A stretch of 64,000 bases of DNA from Bathymodiolus brooksi (taxonomy: Eukaryota > Mollusca > Bivalvia > Mytilida > Modiolidae), in the NCBI GenBank assembly GCA_963680875.1, contig OY804579.1:39516397-39580396 (forward strand), given 5' to 3'. This document shows positions 52,301 through 62,159 of this stretch, piece after piece. Within the stretch, counting starts at the first letter, position 1. Every line of letters begins with the position of its first letter. Below the pieces are notes generated by a model. That model worked only from the letters and a program-made list of their open reading frames with translations. It had not been told where the DNA came from and did no database searches. A program made the translations under genes and the position numbers.

Positions 52301-55300
52301 GACACAAAGAGATAAATTTTAATTGTCCAACAGGTAACTTTTTATGAATATTAATAGCTAGCTGATGAAGGTTATTCCAGAAATGCTTTGTGCATGCTAA
52401 ATTAGATATCTATGTTTTTCTATATGAATTCTTAAGATTCCTTAAAGATGTACATTTTGTAGGTCAACTCAATATATTTTTTTACACTATGATGATATAG
52501 TATTTGTATATTGCCTAAGATGTTTTAAGAAATAACTGTATCTTAAGACAAAGCATTAATTTTTATCATTCCAAACTGAGTTTTATATGATATGTAAGCT
52601 TATCCAGTTAATTGGATAATTGCACTGACTGTAAAATCTTAGAGTGAGTCAGTGATTGTTGTTTAATACCAAATTAGCACTTTTTCAGCTAAACCATGGC
52701 TAGAACAAGTAAAACTATGCCAAGGTGATGATGCCTGCTTTTCACTACAATACATTAAGATAGATTTTTATAGTGCTAGTTAACTGAAATAACAGTCCCC
52801 ATGTAGATATGTAACTCCACTCTAACACGCTATCCTGACTCCAAGTCAATCATTCAATGCTCTTCTACATTGATCGGTATCTTTGCCAGCAAATGATTAC
52901 AATCCATCTCCCCTCCACTTCACCCTTGGTGGTGTTAGCCAGATTTTTGTGGTCACATAGTGACGGTTTTAACTAAATGCAGTCAGTGATAGAAGCAACC
53001 AATCAGAATGTGCGTTACATAAATATGTACATTGTAAGAAAAATGTAAACATAAAATGGACATATGTAGGCTTTGCCCTGAGGAACAGCAAAAAATAATA
53101 TTTTTGGATACATTTGGTTTCTTAAGTTAATTGTGTACATATTTTGATATGAGGTGAAATGGATGCCTTTTACTGATTTGCTAAATATGATCATTAAAAG
53201 GGATGTAACTGACAAAATCCAGGGAATTACGAAATTACAGCCAACAATGTCAAGGGTGAAGAGAAGGGGAGGCTGAAGATGTCACATTGGAAAAGCAGTC
53301 AATTCCATTTGTACATAGTGACCCAATAACCCAATATATTCCACCCCCTCCCACACCGGGTACCATTTCATTATGTTTGGCAAAAGATTAGCTGTATGAT
53401 AATTTTCATGTAACTGTGATCTTGAGTTTTAACCTACATTATCATTTAGAGTTTCACAGAATTTAATTGTTTACAATTTTGTAGGCGTGACCATTGTTTA
53501 AATTACACAACAAATTACCTCAATGCCAGTAAATTTTGATATAATGGCTGGTCCTAGATCACCAATAATTACAACCTGAGCTACTAACGTTCCTAACTGT
53601 AGACCAATCATACTGAAACAAATTAAATAAATCTAACTACATGTATAAAATACTACAGTTGATTTTTATAGTGATACCTCACTGAAACAACAGTCTGCAG
53701 ATAGACATGTTGCCCCACTCAGACACATTATCCTGATTCAAAGCCAACAAGTCTTTGCTCTTTCTTCTTAATGCTGCATGCTTAGGGGAGAAGCAACAAA
53801 TACCTATTTAATAGTTTTTGGTTTGAGCCGACCGGGGCTCAAACTCACAATCTACCACACTTGAGGCGAGTGCGCTAACCATTACACAACCGATGCAGTT
53901 CAATCAGTTGATAATGCTCCAAAATGTAGACCTTTAATACTGAAACTGAAGTAAATATATCTACTGGTAATTCTCCAATATGTAGACCAATCATACTGTG
54001 TCAGAGGTATATCAACCTATTGATAATGCTCTAAGATTTAGATATATCATACTGCACCAAAAGAAAATCCCGTTTATCTGAAGACTTACCAAACAATTGT
54101 AATCACACAGTACAGCACCAAAGCAAATGTTTACCTAATTATCTACAAGACTTACCCGACTTCTACAGCTATTTTTCCTGGAGATCCATGAGTATAATAG
54201 GCTATAATTATAAAATTGTTAAAAGTCTTTTATCAAGATGTAACTGAATTATTTGAAATATTAATTACACATTATCTAAATTTGTTTACTCAAGAAAAGA
54301 TAAACATATTATTTTATACTTTTTAATGTATCTGATTTGTGAATATAACCCTGAAATTGTTTGGGTATTTCCATAAACAGAAAATTGGTTCTTCACTAGA
54401 ACAAGTTTGATTGGATGCTATTTTTAAAGTATTAACTAATCATTTTCATGCTGCTTTTTTCTATTCTAAACAAAATGACATTATGTAGGAAATGGCATTT
54501 GACAGGTTCACAGTTGTAAGCAATCAAATGCAAGCTTATTATTATTAAACATTGACGAACATTATAACTGATGTAATTTTCAGCTCATGGTTAAAAGTTG
54601 AAAATTATTGAAGGTGGAATAAATGTTCTTATACTAATTAGATGAGACGCAGACAAAATTCAATTTTGATTGCACTTCAAAGAAGAAAAGAATACCATGT
54701 AACCGGTAATTTCTGTGGTCAACTCCGGACTGCAGAAATTAAAATCGCAGAATATTATGTAAAATAAATGTTTAATGTCACGTACAAAATACGTTTTCAA
54801 ACTCTAACTCTGATTCCACCGTAAGTGTCAAATATTTAATTAATCGTAATTACTATATCCAGATAAACAAAACCTGGTACTATATAAATGTTTACACAAC
54901 AATTAAAGGTTATTTAGCTGTGGCATGATGATTTTTACCTGTTAATTACAATTACTCCAGATCAAGAAATATAATTGTACCAAGCTCATTTAGCTGACAC
55001 CGACAATAATTGAAACAATCGCCTGATTAAATGATTACAATCATAATAAAAATTATTAAAGCAATATCTAAAATTGTTATTTCATAAATTAACATTTTTT
55101 TTTTTTTTTCCCCCTAATTGTTGTAGTAGCTTCGATTGAATAATATCAAACTGCGTGATCTCAGGATTCATCTAAAAACCAAACAAAAAGAAATGTACTG
55201 GTAGTAGAATTCCGGTTAACCTGAGTTTTTATGTTTACATTATACTAAAAGAATTGAATACAATTGCTTCTAATCATAATTCTTTTTAAAAAATTGTTAT

Positions 55301-57490
55301 ATGATAAAGTATGAAAATTCGACATTAAAAATATATATCCGAAATATATCAAAGTTGATACCGATATCGATCCAACTGTTGACTTCGTATTGCCTGTCAA
55401 CAAAATAGATTGCAAAAACAGTGAAAAATTAGTTTCTCAAGACAAATTTGAAGTTAACCAAATGCATATTCAGAAGTTGTAACGTTTGAAAACTTTCTAA
55501 AGAACTAAATATGTTTTTACTTCTAAGGATCATTGTAATGTGCACCAGTTGTTTATCATAACATCGCTTCACTTGTTGCTTCCTGTAATACAAACAATTT
55601 TTTTTTCCGTGCCGAGATTTACAATCCGCAGAAAAAAAAATCCGCAAAAATTAAATTTCTTCTTTTTAGACCAAAACTGCAGAAATTTCACACCACAGAA
55701 ATTACTGGTTATACAGTAGTTAGCTTAGACTATGAGCGATGTACTAATGGTTCAACTGTAACCTTTGATTTCAAATACTTTGTGTAAATGCATAAAAGTT
55801 AATTAAAGTTGGTTGTATTGCTGATTGATAAAATACCTAAAAATCCATAGGATCTCTTTCTAGATGACAAACCAGCCTTCATTAACATCTGACAGGATGA
55901 TAACGTCAGCCACGTACAGAAAAATAACAAAATAGTACCGAGAACAATTCCACACTGCAAAATAAAAATAAACAAACAAAAATAAATATAAATTGATGTG
56001 ACTCTTTTTATTAATGATTTTTTTGTCTGGATCAATTGAATGCCTTTAACTGGTTTAATACTGCCACCCTTTTCCCTGACCCAACACAGGACCTATCTTT
56101 TCATCTATCATTCTCTTCTCTCTGTTTTTTGATTCAGCGTAAAGATGAGCAGATATGAGTGGTGTATGGTGTAGCTGAAGGGATTGTCAATCATTACTGA
56201 TTAACTTTCGTCTTTGATATTATTATTATGGTACTCATATACGGTCAAAGTTTTCGGCACATGTTATCACTGCCATTATAGCAGTGATCATATTGTAATT
56301 TACTTAACATCTATTGAAAGGAATATATGCCATAATTAGAAGAGTAAAATATATTTCTTAATTTGTAAAATGTAACATCTTGATTCTTAAAATGTACTTT
56401 CTTCATTCGTAACATCAGGTTTTCTGAAATGTCATATTTCTTGGATTTCTTTCGTTTCTTAAATCGATTGTAAAATGAATCTTGCAAACTATAATTTCTT
56501 GATTTGTAAAATGTATTTTTTTTTCTATATTTAATACATGTATACAATTTCCTGATTTGTGTAATGTACATGTATTCTCTTACTTGTTACAAAGATTTCT
56601 TAAGTTTTTGATTTGGAAAATGTGATTCCATTGTTTTCTGTTTGGTCTTTTGTGAAATTTGTTAAATGTAAGAAAAGTCTAGAAATTACATTTTTTCAGA
56701 ATTTATTTTACAGCAAATAAAGAAAGTATATTTTAGAACCAAGACCTTATATTTCACAAATGAAGTAATATATATTATGCTCTAATTATGGCAGATATTC
56801 CTTTCCATCTAGCATATATGTAATCCATTTCTATCACTGTTAAAGTTGTGAGTTTGAATCCCACCAAAGACAAATGAAATATACTTAATATAATACACCT
56901 GTCAGTGACTTGTGACAGGTCAGTGGTTCTGTACTACTCCAACAATAAAACTGACCAACATGATAAAATTGAAATTGTCATTAATTATACAGACCTCTAA
57001 CCATCACATTCTACCTTTTTTTTCAGGAGGAACACTTCTACCAAGTTTGGTTACAATTGACTTAAGTGGTTTCAGAGAAGAAAATTGATGACGACAGACA
57101 CAAACTAATTACAATACCTCACTACAACCCTAAAGGGTCAGGTGCATGAGCTAAAAAGCATTTCAACGAATATTTTATAACCAATTTAACATTTGTTTAA
57201 AATGAAAGTACATGTATTAATTAAATGTTTTTCACTTAAATAATTGGCTCTCATGCATAAATAAACATGTACATAGTGTGCTTTACAAAATGGTGTATGG
57301 TGTTTAATGCCACTTTCAACAATATTTCAGTTATATCGTGGCGGTGAAAGAAAAAAATCTGCAGCAATAGCTGTGCTACATAAATGTTTGAAGTTACCTC
57401 TTTATAACAAAATGGCATGGCTAAGACTGTGACACCTATTATACTATTACCCAGGTTTAAAATGTGAGGTAAATGGCTATCTTCTGACAT
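28341..57490 (-). CDS. SLC38A10: Putative sodium-coupled neutral amino acid transporter 10 (SLC38A10/SNAT10-like), complete 14-exon CDS
   Basis: Coding exons, 5' to 3' on the minus strand: 57398-57490, 55837-55954, 54156-54201, 53519-53612, 51882-52022, 46767-46888, 45732-45834, 43237-43419, 42276-42393, 41048-41166, 40257-40455, 36386-36432, 30132-30425, 28341-28994. All junctions are GT-AG with matching phases; total 2331 nt, 776 residues. Residues 1-400 are an amino acid/auxin permease fold of about 11 membrane segments, with [61 protein letters not shown] and [15 protein letters not shown], all closely like vertebrate SLC38A10. Residues 462-559 form a charged coiled coil resembling the human tail segment, and residues 568-646 are a Gln/Pro/Val repeat. 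SNAT10 transports Gln, Glu, Ala and Asp in mammals. Human protein is about 1119 aa, so the tail is shorter here. A likely acceptor (TTACAG) just upstream of the ATG implies a 5' noncoding exon not located. Confidence 0.93.
28754..28970 (-). repeat. Coding Gln/Pro/Val repeat in the last SLC38A10 exon
   Basis: Residues about 568-646 consist of reiterated [13 protein letters not shown] units with variants ([21 protein letters not shown]). The DNA repeats imperfectly with a 24-48 bp spacing, as expected of a slippage-prone low-complexity tail. The flanking tail is hydrophilic and cytoplasmic by topology. Confidence 0.85.
29041..29243 (-). mobile_element. SINE family B copy in an SLC38A10 intron
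   Basis: TTAGTGGAGAAGCAACAAAT, TTTTATAGTCTTTGGCTTGA, CCAACCGGGGATTGAACCCA (inverse box-B-like GGTTCAATCCC) and CCATTACACCACCGATGTAA, the inverse of a tRNA-like head. The remainder of this 1.1 kb intron shows nothing. Confidence 0.75.
31050..31303 (-). mobile_element. SINE family A, full-length copy with 11-bp target duplication
   Basis: AGGACATAGAT at 31039-31049 and 31304-31314. Reverse-orientation copy from GGGTTATGGTGTTTAACGCC to ATACGATCACGACCACGACG. Confidence 0.88.
31555..32010. repeat. Three tandem units of about 170-177 bp
   Basis: TATCAGATTTCTGCCATC...GTTGCTGAGAAAAATGC recurs at about 31610, 31787 and 31955, each preceded by AGGAAGTAGGAATCTGA and ACGCTTCCCACGATATGGGG (missing in the first unit). 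The open frames across this stretch are translations of the repeat, not a gene. A diverged single unit occurs at 40975-41020. Confidence 0.8.
32378..32581 (-). mobile_element. SINE family A, head-truncated copy with 9-bp duplication
   Basis: GCAGTAAAA flanks at 32369-32377 and 32582-32590. Contains GGTTATGGTGTTTAGTGCCA through AACGTTAGTGGTGATAG and stops there, so about 60 bp of the 5' head is absent, the usual outcome of incomplete reverse transcription. Confidence 0.85.
33037..34744. mobile_element. TIR element K (1.7 kb) with (GAAAC)n arms
   Basis: Perfect 9-bp duplication GAACAAGAT (33028-33036, 34745-34753). Both ends read GGGTACCTATAAAGTGCGAA inwards, continuing for 170 bp (left) and about 200 bp (right) as ACGAAACGAAACGAAATCAA arrays. 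The interior mixes other repeats: CGGACGGACAAACGAACCGA-type sequence at 33480-33640 and GGGGGTATATAGTATATGTC at 33840. A 98-residue frame at 33177-33473 begins in the array and shows no recognisable family. Confidence 0.9.
34838..35085 (+). repeat. Dispersed repeat with (GGAC)n stretch
   Basis: GGCAACGCAAAGCGTGGTGC, CCCTTCGCC, GTGACCTTGACCTTTGACCT, CAAGTTTGGTCAAAATCCAT and a GGAC microsatellite near 35008-35030, then ATCCCTTCGCAACTTTGTTG. GACCTTGACCTTTGACCTTG-type repeats are, from memory, common in molluscan and other marine invertebrate genomes. Single copy here. Confidence 0.5.
35296..35562 (-). mobile_element. SINE family A, full-length copy
   Basis: GGGTTAGGGTTATGGTGTTT to ACGACCATGACAGCC, with all family segments. 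In the SLC38A10 intron between exons 12 and 13. Confidence 0.85.
36550..39738. repeat. Satellite/minisatellite, 41-bp unit, about 78 copies, with 246-bp higher-order repeat
   Basis: The unit contains TGTAATGTTATCAGAGCCTG and TCTACCAGATATTGACCCAA. Variable positions (AATT or CACT, ATC or ATT, TCTACC or TCCACC or GTGTGCC, ATAT or ATAC) define subtypes. A block of six units (246 bp) is repeated almost identically starting at 37451, 37697 and 37943, and again at 38763 with a partial repeat at 39009. It fills most of the SLC38A10 intron between exons 11 and 12. It is not a CRISPR array: there are no spacers and the host is a eukaryote. Confidence 0.97.
39897..40105 (+). mobile_element. SINE family A copy with internal deletion
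   Basis: GGTAGTCATGGTCATGATCA then jumps to GACGAGGTGTACTCGATACA; remainder intact through AAATATTGTTGAAAGTGGCA and ACCATAACCAACTAACCCTT. Confidence 0.8.
40586..40756 (+). mobile_element. SINE family A, 3'-truncated copy
   Basis: GGGTCGTCGTGATCGTATGG, GATTTACAACTACCTATGCA, TTTGAACCCCGCTCACGGAG, GTTTGTCAGTGACTTG-like part, stops at GTTTTCTCCATCAATAG. Confidence 0.8.
41850..42207 (-). mobile_element. SINE family B, near full length
   Basis: From GAGTGATTGTTGCTCAACAC and GAGCTATTTTTCAGCTATAT, through AGTGGAGAAGCAACAAATAC and TTTATAGTCTTTGGTTTGAC, to CCATTACACCACTAATGTGG. On the minus strand the head begins with a tRNA-like TGGTGTAATGG and a box-B-like region (GTGGGTCAGCC, decayed). Confidence 0.75.
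43488..43565 (-). mobile_element. SINE family B, 3' fragment
   Basis: GAGTGAGTGATTGTTGTCTA and ATTTTTCAGCTATATCATGG followed by CGAGAACAAGTTAATTTTC. The rest of this 2.3 kb intron up to 44990 is unremarkable AT-rich DNA. Confidence 0.6.
44988..45322 (-). mobile_element. SINE family B, near full length
   Basis: GAGTGAATGTTGTGCAACTT, GAGCAATTTTTCAGCCATAT, TTGCTCCTAACTTC, AGTCTTTGGTTTGACCCAAA and AACTATTACACCACTGGTAT. In the intron between SLC38A10 exons 7 and 8. Confidence 0.72.
46145..46711 (-). mobile_element. SINE family A copy interrupted by another SINE
   Basis: Outer copy flanked by TGCTCTTTTTTG (46133-46144 and 46712-46723). Its sequence breaks at GGGATTCGAACTCCCAACGT, 46352, and resumes at 46644 with GATAGGCACTGATTGCACAT. 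Between is a complete second SINE. Confidence 0.9.
46353..46630 (-). mobile_element. SINE family C, complete 278-bp insertion inside SINE family A
   Basis: Flanked by a perfect 13-bp duplication CAACGTTAGTGGT (46340-46352, 46631-46643). On the minus strand it starts GGGCCCGGGTGGCTCAATGA and has GTGGGTTCGCGCCC, a tRNA-like head with A- and B-box-like blocks. The body and 3' part (CTCAGGGTACTCCGGCTTCT, GATATAGCTGAAATATTGCT, AAGTGGCATTAAACACC) are shared with family A, ending in an (AATC)n tail. A sister family with a different head and the same core/tail. Confidence 0.92.
46930..47075 (-). mobile_element. SINE family A, decayed fragment
   Basis: ACCATATTTCAGTTATATTT, GTGGTCAGTTTTATTGGTGG, AGGAAACCAGAGTACCCTGA and AAAGTTGTATC, with heavy divergence. 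Confidence 0.65.
47671..49323. mobile_element. TIR element L (1.65 kb) with 'CTTACGA' subterminal repeats
   Basis: Left end GTAGCCCTTTTCACAAAAAT, right end inverse ATTTTTGTGAAAAGGGCTAC. Arrays of ATCTTACGAC, ACACTTACGATAAAA and TAGTCCTAACTTT occur in opposite orientation at 47710-47820 and 49127-49300. Possible target duplication GAACT is offset by one base on the right, so the exact ends are uncertain. It contains a SINE at 47828-47967. In the intron between SLC38A10 exons 5 and 6. Confidence 0.75.
47828..47967 (+). mobile_element. SINE family A, 5'-truncated, inside element L
   Basis: Perfect 10-bp duplication TCTTCCTTAG (47818-47827, 47968-47977). Begins at GTGTACTCGATACAATATTA and runs to the 3' end TTAAACACCATAAACCA. 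Confidence 0.9.
49340..51680. mobile_element. TIR element M (2.3 kb) carrying seven copies of TGTTGCACTCCTGACA
   Basis: 24-bp inverted ends (49340-49363 and 51657-51680, 3 mismatches), starting GGCTGTTT/GGCAGTTT and ending AAATGGCTCC, flanked by CATAGG on both sides (49334-49339, 51681-51686). The body is AT-rich with no coding frame. The motif lies at 49877, 50235, 50582 (inverted), 50932, 51096, 51287 and 51489. It is located in the SLC38A10 intron between exons 5 and 6, 16 bp from element L. Confidence 0.7.
52063..52280 (-). mobile_element. SINE family A copy, decayed
   Basis: GGTGCTTGACGCCACGTTCA, CAATATTTCAGTTATATCGG, GAAGGAAACCGGAGCACCCA, AAGTCACTGACAAACTATCA and GGATCCAACTACCATATGAT, with several short deletions. 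Confidence 0.82.
52643..52870 (-). mobile_element. SINE family B, head-truncated copy
   Basis: AGTGATTGTTGTTTAATACC, TAGCACTTTTTCAGCTAAAC, GAACAAGTAAAACTATGCCA, AACTGAAATAACAGTCCCCA and TGACTCCAAGTCAATC. The remainder of this intron (52870-53518) shows nothing else. Confidence 0.6.
53668..53905 (-). mobile_element. SINE family B copy
   Basis: ACTGAAACAACAGTCTGCAG, TTGCCCCACTCAGACACATT, GAGAAGCAACAAATACC, GGTTTGAGCCGACCGGGGCT (inverse box-B-like), CTACCACACTTGAGG and CCATTACACAACCGATGCAG. Confidence 0.75.
56838..56985 (+). mobile_element. SINE family A, decayed fragment
   Basis: ACTGTTAAAGTTGTGAGTTT, AATCCCACC, GTCAGTGACTTGTGACAGGT, CAGTGGTTCTGTACTACTCC and AATAAAACTGACCAACATGA. Confidence 0.6.
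57293..57347 (-). mobile_element. SINE family A, 3'-end fragment 50 bp inside SLC38A10 intron 1
   Basis: GTGTATGGTGTTTAATGCCA, CTTTCAACAATATTTCAGTT and ATATCGTGGCGGT only. It starts 50 bp past the donor site at 57397. Confidence 0.8.
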
Positions 57491-58379
57491 TGTTCCTGTT
57501 AGATCTGTAATGTAAATAATTGTCTTGTTAAATTATACTGGTATACTTCAATATTGTAATTAATAAATCAATACTGTGCTTTATACTCATATAACTATAT
57601 AATTAGTCATTTATAAATAATAGCCTGTAACTCACTGAAAATAGTGAAAGTAACATTTGCTCAACTACAGGAAATTTGAATGGATTTATTTTCCATGTCA
57701 AAATTCACTTATTTGATCTAAATCCATGAAATTTACATTTTCAAAGGCACCAAGATTAGCAAGAAACAAGTTAAAATTATCGTTCATTTTTTTGTGGTTG
57801 TAAATTTTCATATTTCCATAATCGCAGGTAGAACTGCTATTTTCACTTTCTTGTCTAGTTATTCAAAGGTGGACATTATATTTTTATTAAAAGATTAATG
57901 TCTTTGCAGTTGAACCATACATGTACATGGTTTTCAACTTATTATAAGGAATTGAAAACACAAATATACATGTACAAAGAAACCAGGAATAAAAAACTAA
58001 GATGTCTACCTTTTTGTTTGTGTTTATGCTGGATATATTGACAACAAAGTCATGTTGTTTTATTGTCTCACAGTACATTAATCTCATTGACATTTGCCTC
58101 TCTGAGCTATAAATACAAAACAAAACAAAAATAGCTCCAAAAGTCAAATCTCAACGAGATTAATGAATAATGTATTATTCTAAGTTCTAACAAAATCCTG
58201 GGAGCCCATTATTACATTGGAAATGGTGATGCCGGGATGGGTAAATTTAAAAGGTGCTATCCATTAGGAGGGTCATGCCAGGTGGCAGACTGACAGTGAC
58301 ACTACACTCCTACACAGAACAAATGGCTACAAAATGACATTTGAAATGTAAATTCACTTTCTCTAGTTACACGAGACTT

Positions 58380-60255
58380 AGTTATATACCAGATGACCAG
58401 AAAATAGGACTATTAATTCCGATCTTTAAAAATAAAGGCAGTGTTAAAGACAGTAAGAATTACCAAGGAATAATTATTACTCCTACTATGTCTAAGCTAG
58501 TTGAGGCAGTTATAAAAATTAGAATTAACCCTATTGTTATAAAATATCAAAATCCACAACAAAGAGGCTTCACTAAAAAGACAGCTCCACTGAATTGTTC
58601 ATTTATTATTGAAGAATACCATAGAGAAAATACTGATGTACATGACCAAACAATACTTTCTATGCTTGATGCAAAATCTGCATTTGATGCTGTAAAACAT
58701 GCAGGTTTGATAAGAAGATTATACCAACTTTCCTAATCAATTAATTTTGCTTATTGATAATTTATATAAAAATGCAGTTTCAAGTGTGAAGTGGAATAAT
58801 CAAACTTCAGATACTTTTAAAATGGAACAAGGAGTAAGGCAAGGTGGGGCATTATCTGCTGATTTATATAAGATTTACATAAACACACTTCTGAATATAT
58901 TAATTATTATCTGAATCTGGATTTGGTGGAAAGATTGGACCTGTGTCATGCTGTGCTCCAACGTGTGCAGATGACTTGGCTATACTTAGTAATTGTCCAT
59001 ATGAAACACAGATTTTAATCAACATGGCTTTTGATTATAGTAGTAGAGAAGCATACTTGTTACAACCTGCAAAAAGTAGTATTATACAATCTTGTTCTAA
59101 AATATCTGAAAAAGTTCCAGAAGATTTTTGGACGTTTGGAAACACTGTTATGCCATCTACAAAAAAAGCTATACATATTGGAATTTGTAGAACAGATAAG
59201 GACACTTGTAAAGCTACAATCGAAGAAAATTTAAAGAAATCCAGAAGAACTTTATACAGTTTAATGGGGGTTGGTCTTCACGGTGAAAACGGATTAGATC
59301 CACCGACAGCCATGTCAATTATGAATACATATATATTACCAATTATGTCATATGGATTAGAAATAGTGACCCCCTCAGGGAAATGTTTGGAATATCTGTC
59401 TGTCCAGTTTAAAAAGTTACTAAAACAGTTGTTATCATTACCAAAAACTTTAGCGGATCCGGCCATACGTGTATATATAATTTCTGAAATGTTACCGATA
59501 GAAGCACAAGTTGACATTAAAATACTATCTTTTTATGGAAACGTTATTAGACAAGAAAAAGTTTCTATAGAGTGGCAACTTGCAGAAAGACAATTGAATT
59601 TCAAAGCATTAAATAGTAATAGTTGGTTTAGTCATTTGAGAAGAAGTTTCCTGAAATATAATTTGACTGATCCTACACAATATTTGCATAATCCAATCTC
59701 AAAATATCAGTGGAAGAAGCAAATATCTGCCAAAGTACAAAAATATTGTACTACAAATTTTTTAGAACAAACTAGGTTATACTCTAGCTTGAAATATTTG
59801 TCTTTGATATATACACCGGGAAAATGTCATCCTATCGTTAATACTATAAATACTATGAATGTTAGAGAAATTAGTAGAATACCTACAAAGTTGAAAATTG
59901 TAACAGGAAGCTATGTTCTTCAAGTAGATAGAGTAAAATTTAGACAGAATGTTGAACGGGGTATTTGTGAACTGTGTGGTGAAGTAGAAGAAAATCTTAC
60001 ACACTTTCTATTAACTTGTAAATGTTTAGAATTTGTAAGGAAGCCTATAATTGAGGATTAGATTAGTTCTTGTAGTAAAGAAATAGCCAGATTTAGTTAT
60101 AAGGAAACGAAATTTGACATTTTGCAACTTATAGTAGATCCATTTGTTTATATTGGCAAATTTAAAGAGGAGGAGGCTCATACAGTGATACAGAGCATAA
60201 TACTATTAATAGAACCAAAATGTAGAAGACTATGCTATAATCTAAGTTCACTGTG
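58380..60255 (+). pseudogene. 5'-truncated non-LTR retrotransposon (LINE), reverse transcriptase with two frameshifts and a premature stop
   Basis: Reverse transcriptase motifs occur in order over three frames: GLLIPIFKNKG and SKNYQGI near 58405-58475, FTKKTAPLNCSFI and LDAKSAFDAVKH near 58568-58700, then a frame change near 58733 into MEQGVRQGGALSADLYKIYI (58822-58881). A second change near 58913 leads to TCADDLAIL, the catalytic-site region (YADD in most families, here CADD), at about 58961-58987. A thumb region follows, then a C-terminal zinc-binding motif (CELCGEVEENLTHFLLTCKC) around 59968-60027. A TAG at 60059 interrupts a frame that otherwise continues to a TGA at 60253. No endonuclease domain lies upstream, as expected for a 5'-truncated LINE insertion. 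The tail motif is of the zf-RVT type seen in several animal LINE clades; I do not assign a clade. Dead copy. Confidence 0.88.
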
Positions 60256-61416
60256 AAAGATATAAAGTTACATATAGAACTAAGAAGTGACCAAGAAAAG
60301 AAAGAAAAAGTATATATAGACAGTGTTGTCATATAGTGGGGGGTTGTCTACTCAGGCACAGTGTATATTATTTTAGATCTTAAGACTTATTTTAGATTTT
60401 AGACACTTTTTTCTTTAGATCTTAAAGTGACGTTTTAATCCAGTGTGTTGGGGGAAAAAACGAACTTATTTTACAAACAATATATAGTGTATGTAGTGTA
60501 CATTGGTGGAGGAGATGTTTTTTTTACTACTTATATAACTTGAACTACTCGAAAGAGGTGTGCCTACCATGGCAGAAATTAGATTACAGATGATGCACCC
60601 CTGAAACATGCACCCCTGAAACAAAGTCAAAGAGTATACAAGAAAAGATAACAAAACCATGAAGTGTCATTAGCCAGGCTTTTATCTTAGTGACATTACC
60701 ACCCCTTAAGTGTGTGGTGTCAGTATATCGTCTTACTGTTTCAATTATTTATGAATGTGTTGTCTGCTCGGTTAACGTGTAAAATCTGTTTCAAATAAAT
60801 GCTTGACCTCTTTCAAAGTTGTCTTTTAAAAAACAGCCAGGTGATTCAGATCGTGTAACAATAAAATTGAAGTCAAGTCGGAGTGACGATGAGACTACCA
60901 AATAGTATTGATAAAAATAGGGCTCGTACATCAAATTAATAGCTTTGTAAGATTTATTTCAGAGCTAATTTGATAGTGAATCAATATTCTGAAGAAAATT
61001 GGCCTTTTATTCTAATAGAATAGATTGTTTTATTAACTAAATCTCAAACTCTGAAACTCAGTGAAAGAATAGTCCCGACCCTTGAGAGTTTTATATTTAA
61101 TTAAGCCCTGCATATATTACATTGTATATAAAACATTTTCAGAGTTACATGTGTCCTTAAGGTAGACAGATCTCTATGGTTGTCATTTAAGCAGACAACT
61201 CAAAATCCATACCGTTATTGATGCCAAGCAAATTACGTTGAAGGAGGATACACTGATCGCTCATGTGTAAAGTTTCATACTTGTGCTTTAAATGATGCAA
61301 TTCATATATTTATGAGAACCCTATAGATGTTTGTTGTTTAAATCTATTGTGATGTAGGGCATTCAAAGCACTCTCTTGACTTTTAGCTGTCGTAGACAAA
61401 ATTTTAAAAAGTGTGA

Positions 61417-61592
61417 TTTCGAATCCCGCTCATTTATACAAGGTGTACTTGATACAACATTATATGATAAAGTTTGTCAGTGACATGTGGCAGGACTGTG
61501 ATTTCCTCCACCAATAAAACTGACTGCCACGATATAAATGAAATATTGTTGAACGTGGTGTTAAACACCAGACCATATATAACCCTAACCAT
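61417..61592 (+). mobile_element. SINE family A, head-truncated copy
   Basis: TTTCGAATCCCGCTCATTTA, AAGGTGTACTTGATACAACA, GTTTGTCAGTGACATGTGGC, CCTCCACCAATAAAACTGAC and GTTGAACGTGGTGTTAAACA. A further 3' scrap (GAAATATTGTAGAAAGTGGC) is at 61697-61740. Otherwise 60256-62159 shows LINE 3' flank and no gene. Confidence 0.82.
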
Positions 61593-62159
61593 GTATGGGC
61601 TCACGTCCTGTGGGGTCAAAATTTATATAAAAAATTATATACATGTATAATATAGGCAATCAAGATCAATTAATGTTCTCTACTAGGACAACTATATACT
61701 TGAAATATTGTAGAAAGTGGCATTAAACACAATAAACCTCATTACTAGGTGAGCAATACAGAATCATGTTTAAATAAATACAGGAGCTCTTGACCAGGTG
61801 AATGTTCTTTCATCCTCATATATATCAACACCGATATGTGTTAAAACGAAGAACAAACTTTATAATAATCCTATAATCATACATGTATAGTGGATTCTTA
61901 TGACTTATTGATCGTAAATCTATTGTAAGTATTAATCGTGATTCTTAATCCTTAAAATTATGTTCTTCAACCAACAGATTGTAATTTTTCAACTAGTAGG
62001 CGGTTTATTTTGAGGAATCACATACCCTCCTTTTGTACTGTTCATCAAAAAATTCTTTAACAGATTTCTGTGTTCCCATAATGATGAATTACTTTTTTTT
62101 TCTATTGTAGGAACAGTAAATTTCTATTTAATTGTCATTGAACAAAGAAACATGGAAGA